DNA of 39,316 bases from an uncultured Gemmiger sp. (GCA_944388245.1 CALXIA010000020.1:1-39316), one strand, 5' to 3'. Numbered from the stretch's first letter, positions 1 through 9,643 are shown. The notes: generated from the letters alone by a model not told the origin. Translations and numbers: made by a program.

Positions 1-1271
1 ACCATCCGGTTGCCCACCGCCGAATGGATGGCGTAGGCAAAGTCGATGGCGGTGGCGCCGGCGGGCAGGTTGATCACATCGCCCCGCGGGGTGAAGGCAA
101 ACACCTCTTCCGGCAGCAGATCGCTTTTGATGTCCTGCAGAATGCTGCTGGCGTCGTCGCTCTCCCGCTGGCTCTCCAGCAGCTGACGCACCCAGGCCAG
201 CCGCTCCTCCAGCTTGTCGCTGCCCTGGATGCCGGCCTTGTATTTCCAGTGGGCGGCCACGCCGTACTCGGCCATCTGGTCCATCTCCCAGGTGCGGATC
301 TGCACCTCGAAGGGGATGCCCTCGTGCCCGATCACGGTGGTATGCAGCGACTGGTACATATTGGGTTTCGGGGTGGAGATATAGTCCTTGAACCGGTTGG
401 GCAGCGGATGGAACATATCGTGGATGACCCCCAGCGCGTTGTAGCACTCGGCCACCGTGTCCAGGATGATCCGCACGGCGTAGACGTCGTAGATCTCCTC
501 AAAGCTGTTGCCCCGGATGAACATCTTGCGGTAGATGCCGTAAACGCTCTTGACCCGGCTCTTCATGGTGGCGTTCGGCATGCCGTTTTCGGCCAGGCGC
601 TCCTTGATGACCCCGGCCACCTTCTTGACGAACTCCTCGCCGCCGCTGCCGGACAGCAGCCGCTTGATCTCGTCGTAGCCCACCGGGTCCAGGTAGCGCA
701 GGCTCAGGTCCTCCAGTTCCTCCTTGATGTTGCTGATGCCCAGGCGGTGGGCGATGGGAGCATAGACCTCCATCGTTTCCAGGGCCTTGTCCCGGCGTTT
801 CTGCTCGGGCCAGGCGTCGCCGGTGCGCATATTGTGCAGCCGGTCGCAGAGTTTGATCAGCATGACCCGCACATCCTGGCTCATGGCCAGCAGCATCTTG
901 CGCAGGTTCTCGGCCTGCTGCTCCTCCACCGAGGAAAACTGGATCTTGGTCAGTTTGGTGACCCCGTCCACCAGCCGGGCCACCTCGGCCCCGAACTGGC
1001 TCTCGATCTGGGCCAGGGTCACGTCGGTGTCCTCCACCACGTCGTGCAGCAGCGCGCCGCACAAGCTCTCGGTATCCAGGCCCAAATCGATCAGGATCCG
1101 GGCCACGTTGAGCGGGTGGCAGATATAGGGCTCGCCGCTGCGGCGCTTCTGCCCGTTGTGGGCCTTCTCGGCCAGGGCATAGGCCTTGTCCAGCATGGCC
1201 ATATCGTAGGAGCGGCCGGATTCCACCGCCGCTTTTTTCAGATCGTCATAGGTGATATAGCGTTGTTCCAT
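1..1271 (-). CDS. rel: Bifunctional (p)ppGpp synthetase/hydrolase Rel (RSH family), partial at the left edge
   Basis: It makes the alarmone (p)ppGpp from GTP or GDP and ATP and degrades it again, setting the stringent response in the cytoplasm. The visible 423 residues run from the start through the HD hydrolase domain (His52, His76-Asp77, Glu80-Asp81), the synthetase domain, and into the TGS domain (EVFAFTPRGDVINLP). The C-terminal regulatory part lies outside the window. The synthetase carries RFKD at 293-296, the RXKD signature known for bifunctional enzymes rather than the EXDD of synthetase-only RelA; together with the intact HD residues this argues for both activities. The ATG at 1271 follows a GGAGGAG site that overlaps the recJ stop codon, so it is translationally close to recJ and is the last visible gene of the cdaA operon. 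Confidence 0.95.
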   Translation of the reverse strand, partial: MEQRYITYDDLKKAAVESGRSYDMAMLDKAYALAEKAHNGQKRRSGEPYICHPLNVARILIDLGLDTESLCGALLHDVVEDTDVTLAQIESQFGAEVARLVDGVTKLTKIQFSSVEEQQAENLRKMLLAMSQDVRVMLIKLCDRLHNMRTGDAWPEQKRRDKALETMEVYAPIAHRLGISNIKEELEDLSLRYLDPVGYDEIKRLLSGSGGEEFVKKVAGVIKERLAENGMPNATMKSRVKSVYGIYRKMFIRGNSFEEIYDVYAVRIILDTVAECYNALGVIHDMFHPLPNRFKDYISTPKPNMYQSLHTTVIGHEGIPFEVQIRTWEMDQMAEYGVAAHWKYKAGIQGSDKLEERLAWVRQLLESQRESDDASSILQDIKSDLLPEEVFAFTPRGDVINLPAGATAIDFAYAIHSAVGNRM

Positions 1272-1277
1272 AAACTT

Positions 1278-3314
1278 TCACTCCTCCAGTTGCCGCAGGA
1301 TCGGCGCGCTGGCCAGATCCTGCTTGCGGGCCGCCGGCACCGGGGCCCAGCGCCGGACGCCGTCCGGCAGGCTGCGCGCCTGTACCAGGCCCAGCTGCCG
1401 CAGCGCCTCCAGGCTGACCAGCGCCCGGCCGGCCTTGCCGCCCCCTACCGCGGCAAACAGACCCAGCGGGTCATCGGCGCTCACCGCGCCGCTCTGTATC
1501 AGGCGATAGACCGCCACCGTGTCCGCCCGCTCGGGGCGCAGGGCAGCCTTCTGCTCTCCGGTCAGCGGCGCGCCCCCCTGCAGCGCCTCAAACCAAAGCG
1601 TTTGTTCCACAAAGGCCCCATCCAGCCCCGCCGGGCGAAGTTCCCGGATACGGCCGGACAGCTGCGGGCCGTTTTTTCCTTCGTATACACTCAACGCCAG
1701 CGCCGCGTCCACCTTCTCGCCCACGCGGCAGGGCAGCTGGGCGGGTGAGCAGCCAAAATACACGGCATATACGCAGCCGTTGCCCTGCCGCAGCCGCAGC
1801 CGGCTGTGGCGGCCGTCGCCCACCGGCCATACCCCGTCCACCTGGGCGTCCCGCACCAGGAACAGCGGGGCCGGGTTGCCCGCCCCGCAGGGCGCCAGCC
1901 AGGCCAGGCTCTCCACATCCTCCACCGTCACCTGATCCAGCCGGATCTCCAGATCCAGCCGCAGGGTGGGGGCCGGCGGAACCGGGCAGCGGGCCCTGGC
2001 CCATTCGTTGATGCGCCGGCGCAGTTCAGGCAACCGATCCGGCTCCACCGAGAGACCCGCCGCCAGGGCATGCCCGCCATAGCGCAGCAGAATGTCGGCG
2101 CAGGAGGCGATCGCCGCATGCAGATTGAAGCCCGCCACGCTGCGGCCGGAGCCCCGGCCCTCCCCGTTCTGCAGGCTGACCAGCACGGCGGGACGGCCGT
2201 ACTTCTCCACCAGCCGGCTGGCCACGATGCCGATCACGCCGGGGTGATAGTCCTGCCCCCAGAGCAGCAGCACCGGGTCCCGCAGCAGAGAGGGGTCGGC
2301 GGCCAGCTGGGCCTGCACCTCTTCCAGGATCTTTTGTTCCGCCGCCTGGCGGGCCTGGTTGCAGCGGTTCAAGTCCTCGGCCAGGGCCTGGGCCTGCTCC
2401 CAATCCTCACACAGCAGCAGCTGCAGCGCCCGGGCCGGGCTGCCCATCCGTCCCGCCGCGTTGATGCGGGGGGCCAGGGCATAGCTGATATTTTCCGCGG
2501 TCAGGGTCTTGTCGGCCAGGCCCGCGCTCTCGATCAGTGCCAACAGGCCGGGCCGGTCGGGATTCTGCAAACTTCGCAGCCCGGCCCGCACCAGGGTGCG
2601 GTTCTCCCCCACCAGAGGCATCACGTCCGCCACCGTGCCGATGGCGGCCAGATCGCCGCAGAAGTCCAGCAGCTCCTCCGGCGCGCCGCCCTCCAGCGCG
2701 GCACAGAGTTTGAAGGCCAGACCCGCGCCGCAGAGGGTTTTATAGGGGCTGGTATCGTCCGGGCGGGCCGGGTCCACCACCGCCACCGCCTGGGGCAGGG
2801 TCTCAGGGGGCAGGTGATGGTCGGTGATGACCAGGTCGATCCCCAGCCGGGCGGCCAGCGCCGCCTCATTCACCGCGCTCACCCCGTTGTCCACCGTGAC
2901 GATGAGCGTATAGCCTTTGGCGGCCAGCTTTTCCACCGCCGGGGCGGACAGGCCGTAGCCCTCCCCTTCCCGACTGGGCAGCATGCACCGCACCCGTGCG
3001 CCCATATTGCGCAGATGCTGGTAGAGCAGGGCGGTGGCGGTGACCCCGTCCACGTCGTAATCCCCGAACACCACCATAGGCTCCTGTGCGTCGATGGCCC
3101 GCAGGATGCGTTCCACCGCCTTATCCATGTCTTTCAGCAAAAACGGATCGGACAGAGGGGCGTCCTCCCCCAACAGTGCCATGGCCTTTTCGGGGGTGTC
3201 CAGCCCGCGGGCCACCAGCACACGGGCCAGCAGGCCGGGCGCGCCGATCGCCCCGGCCAGCGAAGATGCCCGGCGGCTGTCCGCCTGTTGTACTTGCCAA
3301 ACCGAATATCCCAT
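1278..3314 (-). CDS. recJ: Single-stranded-DNA-specific exonuclease RecJ
   Basis: This is a 5'-3' exonuclease on single-stranded DNA acting in recombination and base-excision repair. At 678 aa it is somewhat shorter than Bacillus RecJ. The DHH-family motifs are present in order: GDYDVDG at 84-90, VDNG near 141-144, the DHH triad at Asp165-His166-His167, an NAAGRMG motif in the middle, then the DHHA1 motif GGHALAAG, followed by an OB-like region and a C-terminal extension. All metal-binding motifs look intact. It lies 42 bp after the xpaC-like gene and 6 bp before rel. The recJ-rel order is common in Firmicutes, usually with apt between them; apt is absent here. Confidence 0.95.
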   Translation of the reverse strand: MGYSVWQVQQADSRRASSLAGAIGAPGLLARVLVARGLDTPEKAMALLGEDAPLSDPFLLKDMDKAVERILRAIDAQEPMVVFGDYDVDGVTATALLYQHLRNMGARVRCMLPSREGEGYGLSAPAVEKLAAKGYTLIVTVDNGVSAVNEAALAARLGIDLVITDHHLPPETLPQAVAVVDPARPDDTSPYKTLCGAGLAFKLCAALEGGAPEELLDFCGDLAAIGTVADVMPLVGENRTLVRAGLRSLQNPDRPGLLALIESAGLADKTLTAENISYALAPRINAAGRMGSPARALQLLLCEDWEQAQALAEDLNRCNQARQAAEQKILEEVQAQLAADPSLLRDPVLLLWGQDYHPGVIGIVASRLVEKYGRPAVLVSLQNGEGRGSGRSVAGFNLHAAIASCADILLRYGGHALAAGLSVEPDRLPELRRRINEWARARCPVPPAPTLRLDLEIRLDQVTVEDVESLAWLAPCGAGNPAPLFLVRDAQVDGVWPVGDGRHSRLRLRQGNGCVYAVYFGCSPAQLPCRVGEKVDAALALSVYEGKNGPQLSGRIRELRPAGLDGAFVEQTLWFEALQGGAPLTGEQKAALRPERADTVAVYRLIQSGAVSADDPLGLFAAVGGGKAGRALVSLEALRQLGLVQARSLPDGVRRWAPVPAARKQDLASAPILRQLEE

Positions 3315-3356
3315 GGGTCCTGTTCTCTCCCGTTTCTCCAGATTCGCGGCCAGCGG

Positions 3357-4592
3357 TTACAGCTGGTCGTCGTTGCCCTTGACCCCGGGCACATAGGGGG
3401 CGGCCGCCGCCAGGTCCAGGCTGGGCCCGGTCAGGCCCTCCTGAGCCAGCATCGATTCCAGCGCGCTGATTTCGGCGGACACATCCAGGGCGGTATCCTC
3501 CAGCAGGGTATCCTGCAGCTGCAGCAGCGCCTGGTTCACCGTGTCCAGGATGCGGTCGATCTCCTGGCAGATCTGCCGGGCCTTTTCACCCGGATTGTCA
3601 TCCACCGACGTATAGGTTCGCAGCAGTTTCAGGGTGGTGGGCAGATAGTACCGGGTCAGCCGCCGCAGCTTGGAGGCGCCGGCGGGATTCTCCTGCACCC
3701 AGTCCAGCAGCTTCTGCACGATCTGTTCCATCTGCACCACCCGGGCGTGTACCTGCACGTCCTCGATCATGGTGCGCAGCTGGGCCGTCTGACGCAAAAA
3801 GCTGCGCCCCTGGGCCAGCACCGCCTCGCCGCTTTCGCCGGCGGGATCCGCAGACTGGTCCGGCTGCTGCCCGGCGGGGCTCTGCGCGCTGGCCGTGGCC
3901 CGGCGCTGCGCCAGATAGTCTTCATAAGCCTTGGCGTCGGTGAACAGGATCTCCCCGTCCAGATCCAGCCAGACCCCATTGAGCACCTTGTGTCGGATCA
4001 GCCAGGACAGATCGGCGGCCAGCCGGGCCACCGGCAGATGGGTGTGCTGGCTGAGTTCCGCCAGGGTACAGCCCACCCAGCCGTCCATGAATTTCAAATA
4101 GTTCTCGGCCCGGCGCACCCCGCTGGAAACCTGCAGCAGATGGATGCCCACCGCCAGCAGCACCACCGCCATGCCGGCGCTGATCACCGCGCCGATCCAC
4201 TCCAGCGAAACCAGCGCGCCCAGCGCGCCCAGGCCCATGACCCCGCCCGCAAAGCAGGCAAACGCACCGGTCAGGCCATAGACCAGTTGGCGCAGCACAA
4301 AGCTGTTGTGGCGGGCAGCCAGCCGCCGCTGCTCGGCGGCTTTGGCCTGCCGGGCAGCGATCTGCTCGGCCATCTCGGCCCGCTGCCGTTCCCGTTCCGC
4401 CTGGCGCTGGGCATTGCGGGCCTGCTGCTGGGCCGAGATCTCCCGGGCGGTCTTGCCGATGGCGCTGCCCATCTCCCGGCCGGCCTGGGCCAGCGCCGGG
4501 GCCACCGACTCCTTGAACACATGGGCCGCGTCGCTCAGGATCGCGCCCAGATCATCCTGATCGTAATTTTTGCCGCTCTTGTTTGTGCTCAT
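3357..4592 (-). CDS. XpaC-like membrane protein (5-bromo-4-chloroindolyl phosphate hydrolysis family)
   Basis: This is a 411-aa protein of the XpaC/Halogen_Hydrol type, whose cellular role is not established. It starts with a charged, Gln/Ala/Arg-rich coiled coil (about 35-95), followed by two hydrophobic segments (about 102-124 and 130-152) that probably form a membrane hairpin. A winged-helix-like stretch follows (about 170-215), then a Gln/Pro-rich linker, then a helical domain ending in the family-typical pattern DVSAEISALESMLAQEGL. The family call rests mainly on that C-terminal pattern and on the helical LRRLTRYYLPTTLKLL region. The start overlaps the stop of the upstream FAD protein by 4 bp, so translation is probably coupled. 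The position in a c-di-AMP/(p)ppGpp operon suggests an envelope or stress role, but that is inference. Confidence 0.7.
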   Translation of the reverse strand: MSTNKSGKNYDQDDLGAILSDAAHVFKESVAPALAQAGREMGSAIGKTAREISAQQQARNAQRQAERERQRAEMAEQIAARQAKAAEQRRLAARHNSFVLRQLVYGLTGAFACFAGGVMGLGALGALVSLEWIGAVISAGMAVVLLAVGIHLLQVSSGVRRAENYLKFMDGWVGCTLAELSQHTHLPVARLAADLSWLIRHKVLNGVWLDLDGEILFTDAKAYEDYLAQRRATASAQSPAGQQPDQSADPAGESGEAVLAQGRSFLRQTAQLRTMIEDVQVHARVVQMEQIVQKLLDWVQENPAGASKLRRLTRYYLPTTLKLLRTYTSVDDNPGEKARQICQEIDRILDTVNQALLQLQDTLLEDTALDVSAEISALESMLAQEGLTGPSLDLAAAAPYVPGVKGNDDQL

Positions 4593-6205
4593 GCTTTTCC
4601 CTCTCCCTCCGCCGCCGGTTCCAGCGGCGCGAATTCCTCACAAATCGCGCGGGCTACACGCACGCCGTCCACAGCGGCGCTCATGATCCCGCCCGCATAG
4701 CCGGCCCCCTCGCCGCAGGGGTAGAGCCCCGGCAGTGCAGGGCAGACAAAATCCTCCCCTCGCAATAGCCGCACCGGGCTGGAGGTGCGGGTCTCCAGGC
4801 CGGTGAGCACCGTATCCGGCGCGGCATAGCCCTTCAGTTTTCGGTCAAAGCCGGCCAGGCCCTGGCGCAGCGCGGCGGCCAGTTCGTCCGGCAGCAGCCG
4901 GTTCAGATCCGCCGCCGTGACCCCCCGGTCGTAGGTGGGCTGCACCCGTTTCAGGTCCAGCGCCGCTTTCTGCGCCAAAAATCCGTTCATCGTCTGGGCC
5001 GGGGCCGCGTAGCCCCCGCCGCCGGCGGCAAACGCCGCCTGTTCCAGACCGCGCTGAAAGGCGATAGCCCGCCGCGGGTCCTCGCCAAAATCCGCCCCGT
5101 CCACGCTGACCACCACCGCCGCGTTGGCGTTGGCCCCCGCGCGGGCGTGATAACTCATCCCGTTGGTGACCACGCCGCCCTCCTCGCTGGCGGCAGCCAC
5201 CACCTGGCCGCCGGGACACATGCAGAAACTGTACACGCACCGGCGGCCCACATGGACGCTGAGTTGATACTCCCCCACCGGCAGGGCGGGATGGCCCGCC
5301 GCCTCGTGGTAGAGGGCCCGGTCGATGGCGCTCTGGAGGTGTTCGGCCCGCATCCCCACCGAAAACGGCTTGCAGGCAAGGGGCAGGCCCTGTTCCATCA
5401 GCAGCGCGAAGGTGTCCCGGGCGGAGTGGCCCACCGCCAGCACCAGCGCCTCGCAGGGGATGGGCCCGGCGGTGGTGTCGACGCCGTTCAGCCGCCCGGC
5501 GGCGTCCCGGCACAGGCCGGTAAGGCGGGTGCTGAACAGCACCTGCCCGCCCCGGGCCTCGATCTCGCCCCGGATGGAGCGGATCACCCCCCGCAGCAGG
5601 TCGGTGCCCACATGGGGTTTCTGCCGCCAGGCCACGTCGTCGGGGGCGCCGTGCGCCAGCAATGTCTCGGTGACAAAACCACAGAGCGCGTCCCCGATCC
5701 GGGTGGTGAGTTTGCCGTCCGAAAAGGTGCCCGCGCCCCCTTCCCCGAACTGGATGTTGGCGTTGGGATCCAGCACGCCGGTATCGCGGAAGGTCTCCAC
5801 CGCGCGCACCCGGTCGTCCAGAGCGGGGCCCCGTTCCAGTACCAGGGGGCGGTAGCCCTGACGGGCCAGCACCAGAGCGCAGAACAGCCCGGCGGGGCCC
5901 AGCCCGCAGACCACCGGGCGGTGTTCCAGCCGGCGGCTGCCCCGGCCCAGCACCAAAGGCTGCCGGGGGGCGATAGCAACGCAGGGCGCAGAGCCGGCCA
6001 AAGCCGGCTCCGCACCCTCGTCTTTGAGTGTGACCGCGATGGTATAGACCAGCACGGGATGGCCGTGGCGCGCGTCTACCGACAGGCGCGCCACCTCGCA
6101 CCGGGCGGCCTGCGACGCATGAATTCCCAGCGTGCGCAGGGCCCGTGCCTGCGCACGCGCGACCGGCGCGGTCAGCGGCAGGCGGATGTTGCGTACATAG
6201 AGCAT
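4589..6205 (-). CDS. FAD-dependent dehydrogenase of the COG2509 type
   Basis: A 538-aa flavoprotein of unknown substrate. It has an N-terminal domain of about 90 residues, then an FAD-binding Rossmann motif (VCGLGPAGLFCALVLARQG) and the family hallmark NANIQFGEGGAGTFSDGKL, with NAD(P)/FAD oxidoreductase patterns further on (LVLAVGHSARDTF; LYPCGEGAGYAGGIMSAAVDG). The C-terminal GEGAGYAGGI motif closes the FAD site. Such proteins are widespread in Firmicutes as uncharacterised FAD-dependent dehydrogenases. The gene starts 7 bp after cdaR and overlaps the next gene by 4 bp, so it is firmly inside the cdaA operon. I do not assign a reaction. Confidence 0.85.
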   Translation of the reverse strand: MLYVRNIRLPLTAPVARAQARALRTLGIHASQAARCEVARLSVDARHGHPVLVYTIAVTLKDEGAEPALAGSAPCVAIAPRQPLVLGRGSRRLEHRPVVCGLGPAGLFCALVLARQGYRPLVLERGPALDDRVRAVETFRDTGVLDPNANIQFGEGGAGTFSDGKLTTRIGDALCGFVTETLLAHGAPDDVAWRQKPHVGTDLLRGVIRSIRGEIEARGGQVLFSTRLTGLCRDAAGRLNGVDTTAGPIPCEALVLAVGHSARDTFALLMEQGLPLACKPFSVGMRAEHLQSAIDRALYHEAAGHPALPVGEYQLSVHVGRRCVYSFCMCPGGQVVAAASEEGGVVTNGMSYHARAGANANAAVVVSVDGADFGEDPRRAIAFQRGLEQAAFAAGGGGYAAPAQTMNGFLAQKAALDLKRVQPTYDRGVTAADLNRLLPDELAAALRQGLAGFDRKLKGYAAPDTVLTGLETRTSSPVRLLRGEDFVCPALPGLYPCGEGAGYAGGIMSAAVDGVRVARAICEEFAPLEPAAEGEGKA

Positions 6206-6212
6206 GGGTTCC

Positions 6213-7478
6213 TCATCGTGATGTGATATTGCACTGGACGGTGTAGGTGCCGATGGCGAACACCCGCGGATTGGACGGCACCAGGATCTGCACCGCCACC
6301 GTCTGGGTGCCCACCGCCACCTGCAGATCTTCCGCGTTGATGCGCGCCTCGATGCTGCCGGCGGACAGCTGTTCCAGATCCTCCTGCGGGCCCACCAGCA
6401 CCACGTTGTTGATCCGCTTGGTGGTGGGCACGATCTGGTAGTTGGCCGGCACGTTGATCACGCTGATCTGGCTGACGTTGAAGCTGCGCTCGGTCATGTC
6501 GGTGGTGTCAAAACTCAAGGTGACGCTGCGGATGTTCTCGTCGCTGACGATCCCTTCCGGCAGTTCCACGTTCATCTGGTAGTCCTTATCCAGCGAGAAG
6601 GTGGACAGGTCGAAGGACCCCACCGACAACTCGGTCAGATTGTTGACCACCCGTTCCGGGCCGGAGACCATCAGGCTCTCCTGGCTCAGGCTGTATTGGA
6701 GGGTATTCACGTCAAAGGAACTGGGCACGTTGATAAAGTTGACCACCAGCGGCAGTTCCACCTGCTTGTAGACCGACACCGTCACGTCCACGATATCGTC
6801 CTCCATGGTGGTGTAGGGCAGGTCCAGGGTATTCCCGCTGGCATCCCGCATCTCCAGCGACACCTGCACCAGCTGGGATTCGCTGAGTTCGGTCTCCATC
6901 GACAGAGGCGCCACGATGGAGTCCACCTGCGACACCTCGCTGGAGGGGCCGGTGACGGTGATCTCGGAGGGCGAACTGCTGACCCGGTTGAGGGAGTAGC
7001 CCTCGGCAATGTGCAGGCCGCCGGTCTCCACCGTGACCGGCAGGGTCTTGGTGAGGACGGTGTCAAACACCACATCCACCGTGCGGCGGCCCCGCTCGAT
7101 GGTAGCGGTGACCCGGTTTTCCAGGTCCGGGTTGACGATCTTCACATTCAGGTTCAGGGTCTGGCTGCCGGCCCCCTTCACAGAGGAGTAGTCCGGATAC
7201 ACCACGAAATCGGCGGCGCTGGCCGAACCCAGCACCGAGCCGTCGCCGGACAAACTCAGGTCCACCGTATAGGAGGGCTCGTTGACGATGTCCAGCCCCA
7301 GGGTGGTGTATTTGGCGGAATCGTAGGTGAAGTCCACCGGCACATCGGAGAGGGTGGTGTCGGTGTTCGGCATGACCACCATAGTCACATAGGTCCACAG
7401 CAGGATGGCGATAAACAGAGACAGGAGCAGCAGAAACCGCCGGTCCCCCCAGAGTTTTTCCCACTTAAACTTTTTCAT
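6213..7478 (-). CDS. cdaR: CdaR, YbbR-domain regulator of the diadenylate cyclase
   Basis: This is a 421-aa membrane-anchored protein. A single N-terminal transmembrane segment (about 15-35, LLLLSLFIAILLWTYVTMVV) is followed by an extracytoplasmic region built of several YbbR-type beta repeats, recognisable from patterns such as LPVTVETGGLHIAEGYSLNRV and LPLVVNFINVPSSFDVNTLQYSL. In other Firmicutes CdaR binds CdaA and modulates c-di-AMP synthesis. The gene overlaps the end of cdaA by 14 bp, consistent with coupled translation and a fixed stoichiometry. The usual third partner, glmM, does not follow; a COG2509 flavoprotein takes its place. Confidence 0.93.
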   Translation of the reverse strand: MKKFKWEKLWGDRRFLLLLSLFIAILLWTYVTMVVMPNTDTTLSDVPVDFTYDSAKYTTLGLDIVNEPSYTVDLSLSGDGSVLGSASAADFVVYPDYSSVKGAGSQTLNLNVKIVNPDLENRVTATIERGRRTVDVVFDTVLTKTLPVTVETGGLHIAEGYSLNRVSSSPSEITVTGPSSEVSQVDSIVAPLSMETELSESQLVQVSLEMRDASGNTLDLPYTTMEDDIVDVTVSVYKQVELPLVVNFINVPSSFDVNTLQYSLSQESLMVSGPERVVNNLTELSVGSFDLSTFSLDKDYQMNVELPEGIVSDENIRSVTLSFDTTDMTERSFNVSQISVINVPANYQIVPTTKRINNVVLVGPQEDLEQLSAGSIEARINAEDLQVAVGTQTVAVQILVPSNPRVFAIGTYTVQCNITSR

Positions 7479-8349
7479 GTTTCTTTCTCCAGAAAGGTTG
7501 TTTCTTTATCTTTTTCTCTGTCTCGGGCGGCAGGATCTCCTCCATGAGCAGGTTGAACAGATTCTGCCGGTCCAGCCGGCGGATCAGCACCCCGTTCTTG
7601 GCCAGGGAGATGATGCCGGTCTCCTCGCTGACCACCACGATCACCGCGTCGGAGTTTTCGCTCATGCCCAGCGCCGCCCGGTGCCGGGTGCCCATGTCCT
7701 TGCTGATCTCCAGGTTGTTGGACAGGGGCAGCACACAGCCCGCCGCTTTGAGCACCCCGTCCCGGATGACCACCGCCCCGTCGTGCAGAGGGGTTCCCTC
7801 GTAGAAGACGGTGCCCAGCAGCTCCAGGGTCACATCGGCGTTGATCAGGGTGCCGGTGCGGATGATCTCGGACAGGTTGATGCCCCGCTCCATCACGATC
7901 AGACCGCCGGTGCGCTCCTCGCTGAGCTGCTCGGCCGAGTCGCACACCGCCACGATGGCGTTTTTCCAGGTGGCCCGCACGGTGGCGTCGTCGTTGCGGT
8001 GCATCCGGAACAGATTGCCGGCCCATTGGTCGGTGCGGCCCACCTGTTCCAGTGCGCGGCGGATCTCCGGCTGGAAGATGACCACCAGGGTCAGCAGACC
8101 GATCTGCAGCACGTTCTGCAGCAGATAAGCCACCGTGCGGAACCGGAAGGTATCCGCCACCGCGTAAACCGCCAGCAGCAGCAGCGCGCCCCGGGCCAGC
8201 TGACCCGACCGGGTCTTGCGCACCAGGTTCAGGATCCCATAGACCACCAGGGCCACGATCAAAATATCCAGCACGTCCCGCAGGTCGCTGGCCCGCAGGT
8301 TGCTGATAAAATCAACGACAAGGTTGTTCTGCAAAATCTGGCTGAACAA
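7465..8349 (-). CDS. cdaA: CdaA diadenylate cyclase (membrane-bound, DAC domain)
   Basis: CdaA condenses two ATP into c-di-AMP, the messenger that controls potassium and osmolyte balance and cell-wall homeostasis. Three hydrophobic segments at the N-terminus (about 20-100) anchor a cytoplasmic DAC domain containing the DGA motif (LHDGAVVIRDG) and the RHR motif (GTRHRAALG). The frame could open further upstream, but a clean AGGAGG lies 6 nt before a TTG at 8349 (product starts (M)FSQILQNN, 294 aa), which matches the family N-terminus; the 21 upstream residues look like leader. The promoter is at 8399-8426. It is the first gene of the operon. Confidence 0.93.
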   Translation of the reverse strand: MFSQILQNNLVVDFISNLRASDLRDVLDILIVALVVYGILNLVRKTRSGQLARGALLLLAVYAVADTFRFRTVAYLLQNVLQIGLLTLVVIFQPEIRRALEQVGRTDQWAGNLFRMHRNDDATVRATWKNAIVAVCDSAEQLSEERTGGLIVMERGINLSEIIRTGTLINADVTLELLGTVFYEGTPLHDGAVVIRDGVLKAAGCVLPLSNNLEISKDMGTRHRAALGMSENSDAVIVVVSEETGIISLAKNGVLIRRLDRQNLFNLLMEEILPPETEKKIKKQPFWRKKHEKV

Positions 8350-8398
8350 AGCGCTTCCTCCTGTTCCGGGCGGCCCGCCGCGGGCCACACTTAAATGT

Positions 8399-8426
8399 AG
8401 TATAGCACACACGCCGCCGCTTGCAA
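8399..8426 (-). promoter_or_regulatory. Sigma-A promoter of the cdaA-cdaR-...-recJ-rel operon
   Basis: On the minus strand TTGCAA (8421-8426) is followed after 16 bp by TATACT (8399-8404). The predicted start of transcription lies about 40 bp before the TTG start of cdaA. No other clear promoter was seen before rel, so this one probably serves all six genes. Confidence 0.7.
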
Positions 8427-8460
8427 ATGCCTTTGCGCAATTTTGCCCCGCGAGGCGGGT

Positions 8461-9585
8461 TCAGCGGGCCAGCAGCGCCACCGCGTGGACGGCGATCCCC
8501 TGCCCCGCGCCGGTAAAGCCCAGTTTTTCCTCGGTGGTGGCCTTTACATGCACCAGCCCGGCGGCCAGCCCCAGCGCCGCCGCCAGATTCTCCATCATGG
8601 CGGGGATATGGGGGGCCAGCTTCGGCGCCTGGCACAGAATGGTGGCGTCCACGTTCTGCACCTTCCAGCCCTCCCCGGCCAGCAGCCCCGCCACATGGGC
8701 GGCCAGTTTCAGGCTGTCGGCCCCTTTATACGCCGGGTCGGAATCGGGGAAATGCCGGCCGATATCCCCCAGGCCGGCCGCGCCCAGCAGCGCGTCCGTG
8801 ACCGCGTGGGCCAGCACATCCGCGTCCGAGTGGCCCAGCAGCCCCTTTTCATAGGGGATGTCCACCCCGCCCAGGATCAGGCGGCGGCCCTCCACCAGCT
8901 TGTGTACGTCGTATCCATGCCCGACCCGCAGTTCCATGGCAGCCTCCCCGGCGGGAAGATCCTCCCGCGTAGTGATTTTATAGTTGGCGTAGTCCCCCGG
9001 TGTGAGCAGCACCGGGCAACCGGCCTGCTCCATCACCTGGCAATCGTCGGTGAGGGCGGCATAGTCCACCGTTTCCAGCGCGGCCAGGTAACGGGCCCTG
9101 TCCACACACTGGGGGGTCTGCACCGCGAAGAGGGTCGCCCGGTCGGGGGTGGATTCCACCCGGCCGTCCCGGGCCACTTTGACGGTATCCTTCACCGGCA
9201 CGGCGGGGGCGGCGGCCCCGCTGCGGGCGGCCCCCTCCAGCGCGGCGGTGATGACCGCCTCGCTCACAAAGGGCCGGGCCGCGTCGTGGATCGCCAGCAG
9301 CTGCCCGGAGGCGGCCTGCGCGCCCCGGCGCACGCTCTCGGCCCGGGTAGCGCCGCCCTCCACCACTTTCACGGGCAGCCGGCAGGCGGCGGCGATGCCC
9401 TCCACCTGCGGGCGGTTGCCCGCCCCCGCCACCAGCACCAGCTCGGTGACCAGCGGATGCCGGTCAAAGGCCCGCACGCTGCGCTCCAGCACGCTGCGGC
9501 CCTGCCAGGTATAGGCCAGCTTGTCAAAGCCCATCCGGGTGGAGGACCCGGCGGCCACGATCACGGCGGTTACTGTCTCGGTCAT
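8461..9585 (-). CDS. ispDF: Bifunctional IspD/IspF (MEP cytidylyltransferase / MEcPP synthase)
   Basis: A 374-aa fusion carrying two non-consecutive steps of the non-mevalonate isoprenoid pathway. Residues 1 to about 215 are IspD (nucleotide-binding [16 protein letters not shown] near 7-22, then DAARPF), which makes CDP-methylerythritol from MEP and CTP. Residues from about 217 are IspF (GHGYDVH, then [20 protein letters not shown]), which forms methylerythritol cyclodiphosphate using a metal bound by Asp and His. All these motifs look intact. The ATG at 9585 follows AGAGG by 6 nt. The intervening enzyme IspE is not in the window. The gene has its own promoter and stands alone between the cdaA operon and the M20 enzyme. 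Confidence 0.95.
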   Translation of the reverse strand: MTETVTAVIVAAGSSTRMGFDKLAYTWQGRSVLERSVRAFDRHPLVTELVLVAGAGNRPQVEGIAAACRLPVKVVEGGATRAESVRRGAQAASGQLLAIHDAARPFVSEAVITAALEGAARSGAAAPAVPVKDTVKVARDGRVESTPDRATLFAVQTPQCVDRARYLAALETVDYAALTDDCQVMEQAGCPVLLTPGDYANYKITTREDLPAGEAAMELRVGHGYDVHKLVEGRRLILGGVDIPYEKGLLGHSDADVLAHAVTDALLGAAGLGDIGRHFPDSDPAYKGADSLKLAAHVAGLLAGEGWKVQNVDATILCQAPKLAPHIPAMMENLAAALGLAAGLVHVKATTEEKLGFTGAGQGIAVHAVALLAR

Positions 9586-9643
9586 GGGGCACCTCTTTCC
9601 GCGGCGGCAGCCGCCGCTTTTTTCTCACCGGTTCTATGCACTT

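Noticed and set aside
8432-8440. TTTGCGCAA upstream of cdaA, resembling the palindromes before the sigma-54 operon
   Set aside because: It stands alone and lies before a sigma-A promoter with no -24/-12 element; one 9-mer is not enough to link cdaA to the activator.
8427-8460. Possible terminator after ispDF (CCCGC-CTC-GCGGG)
   Set aside because: The stem has only 5 bp and no T-run follows on the minus strand, so I do not list it.
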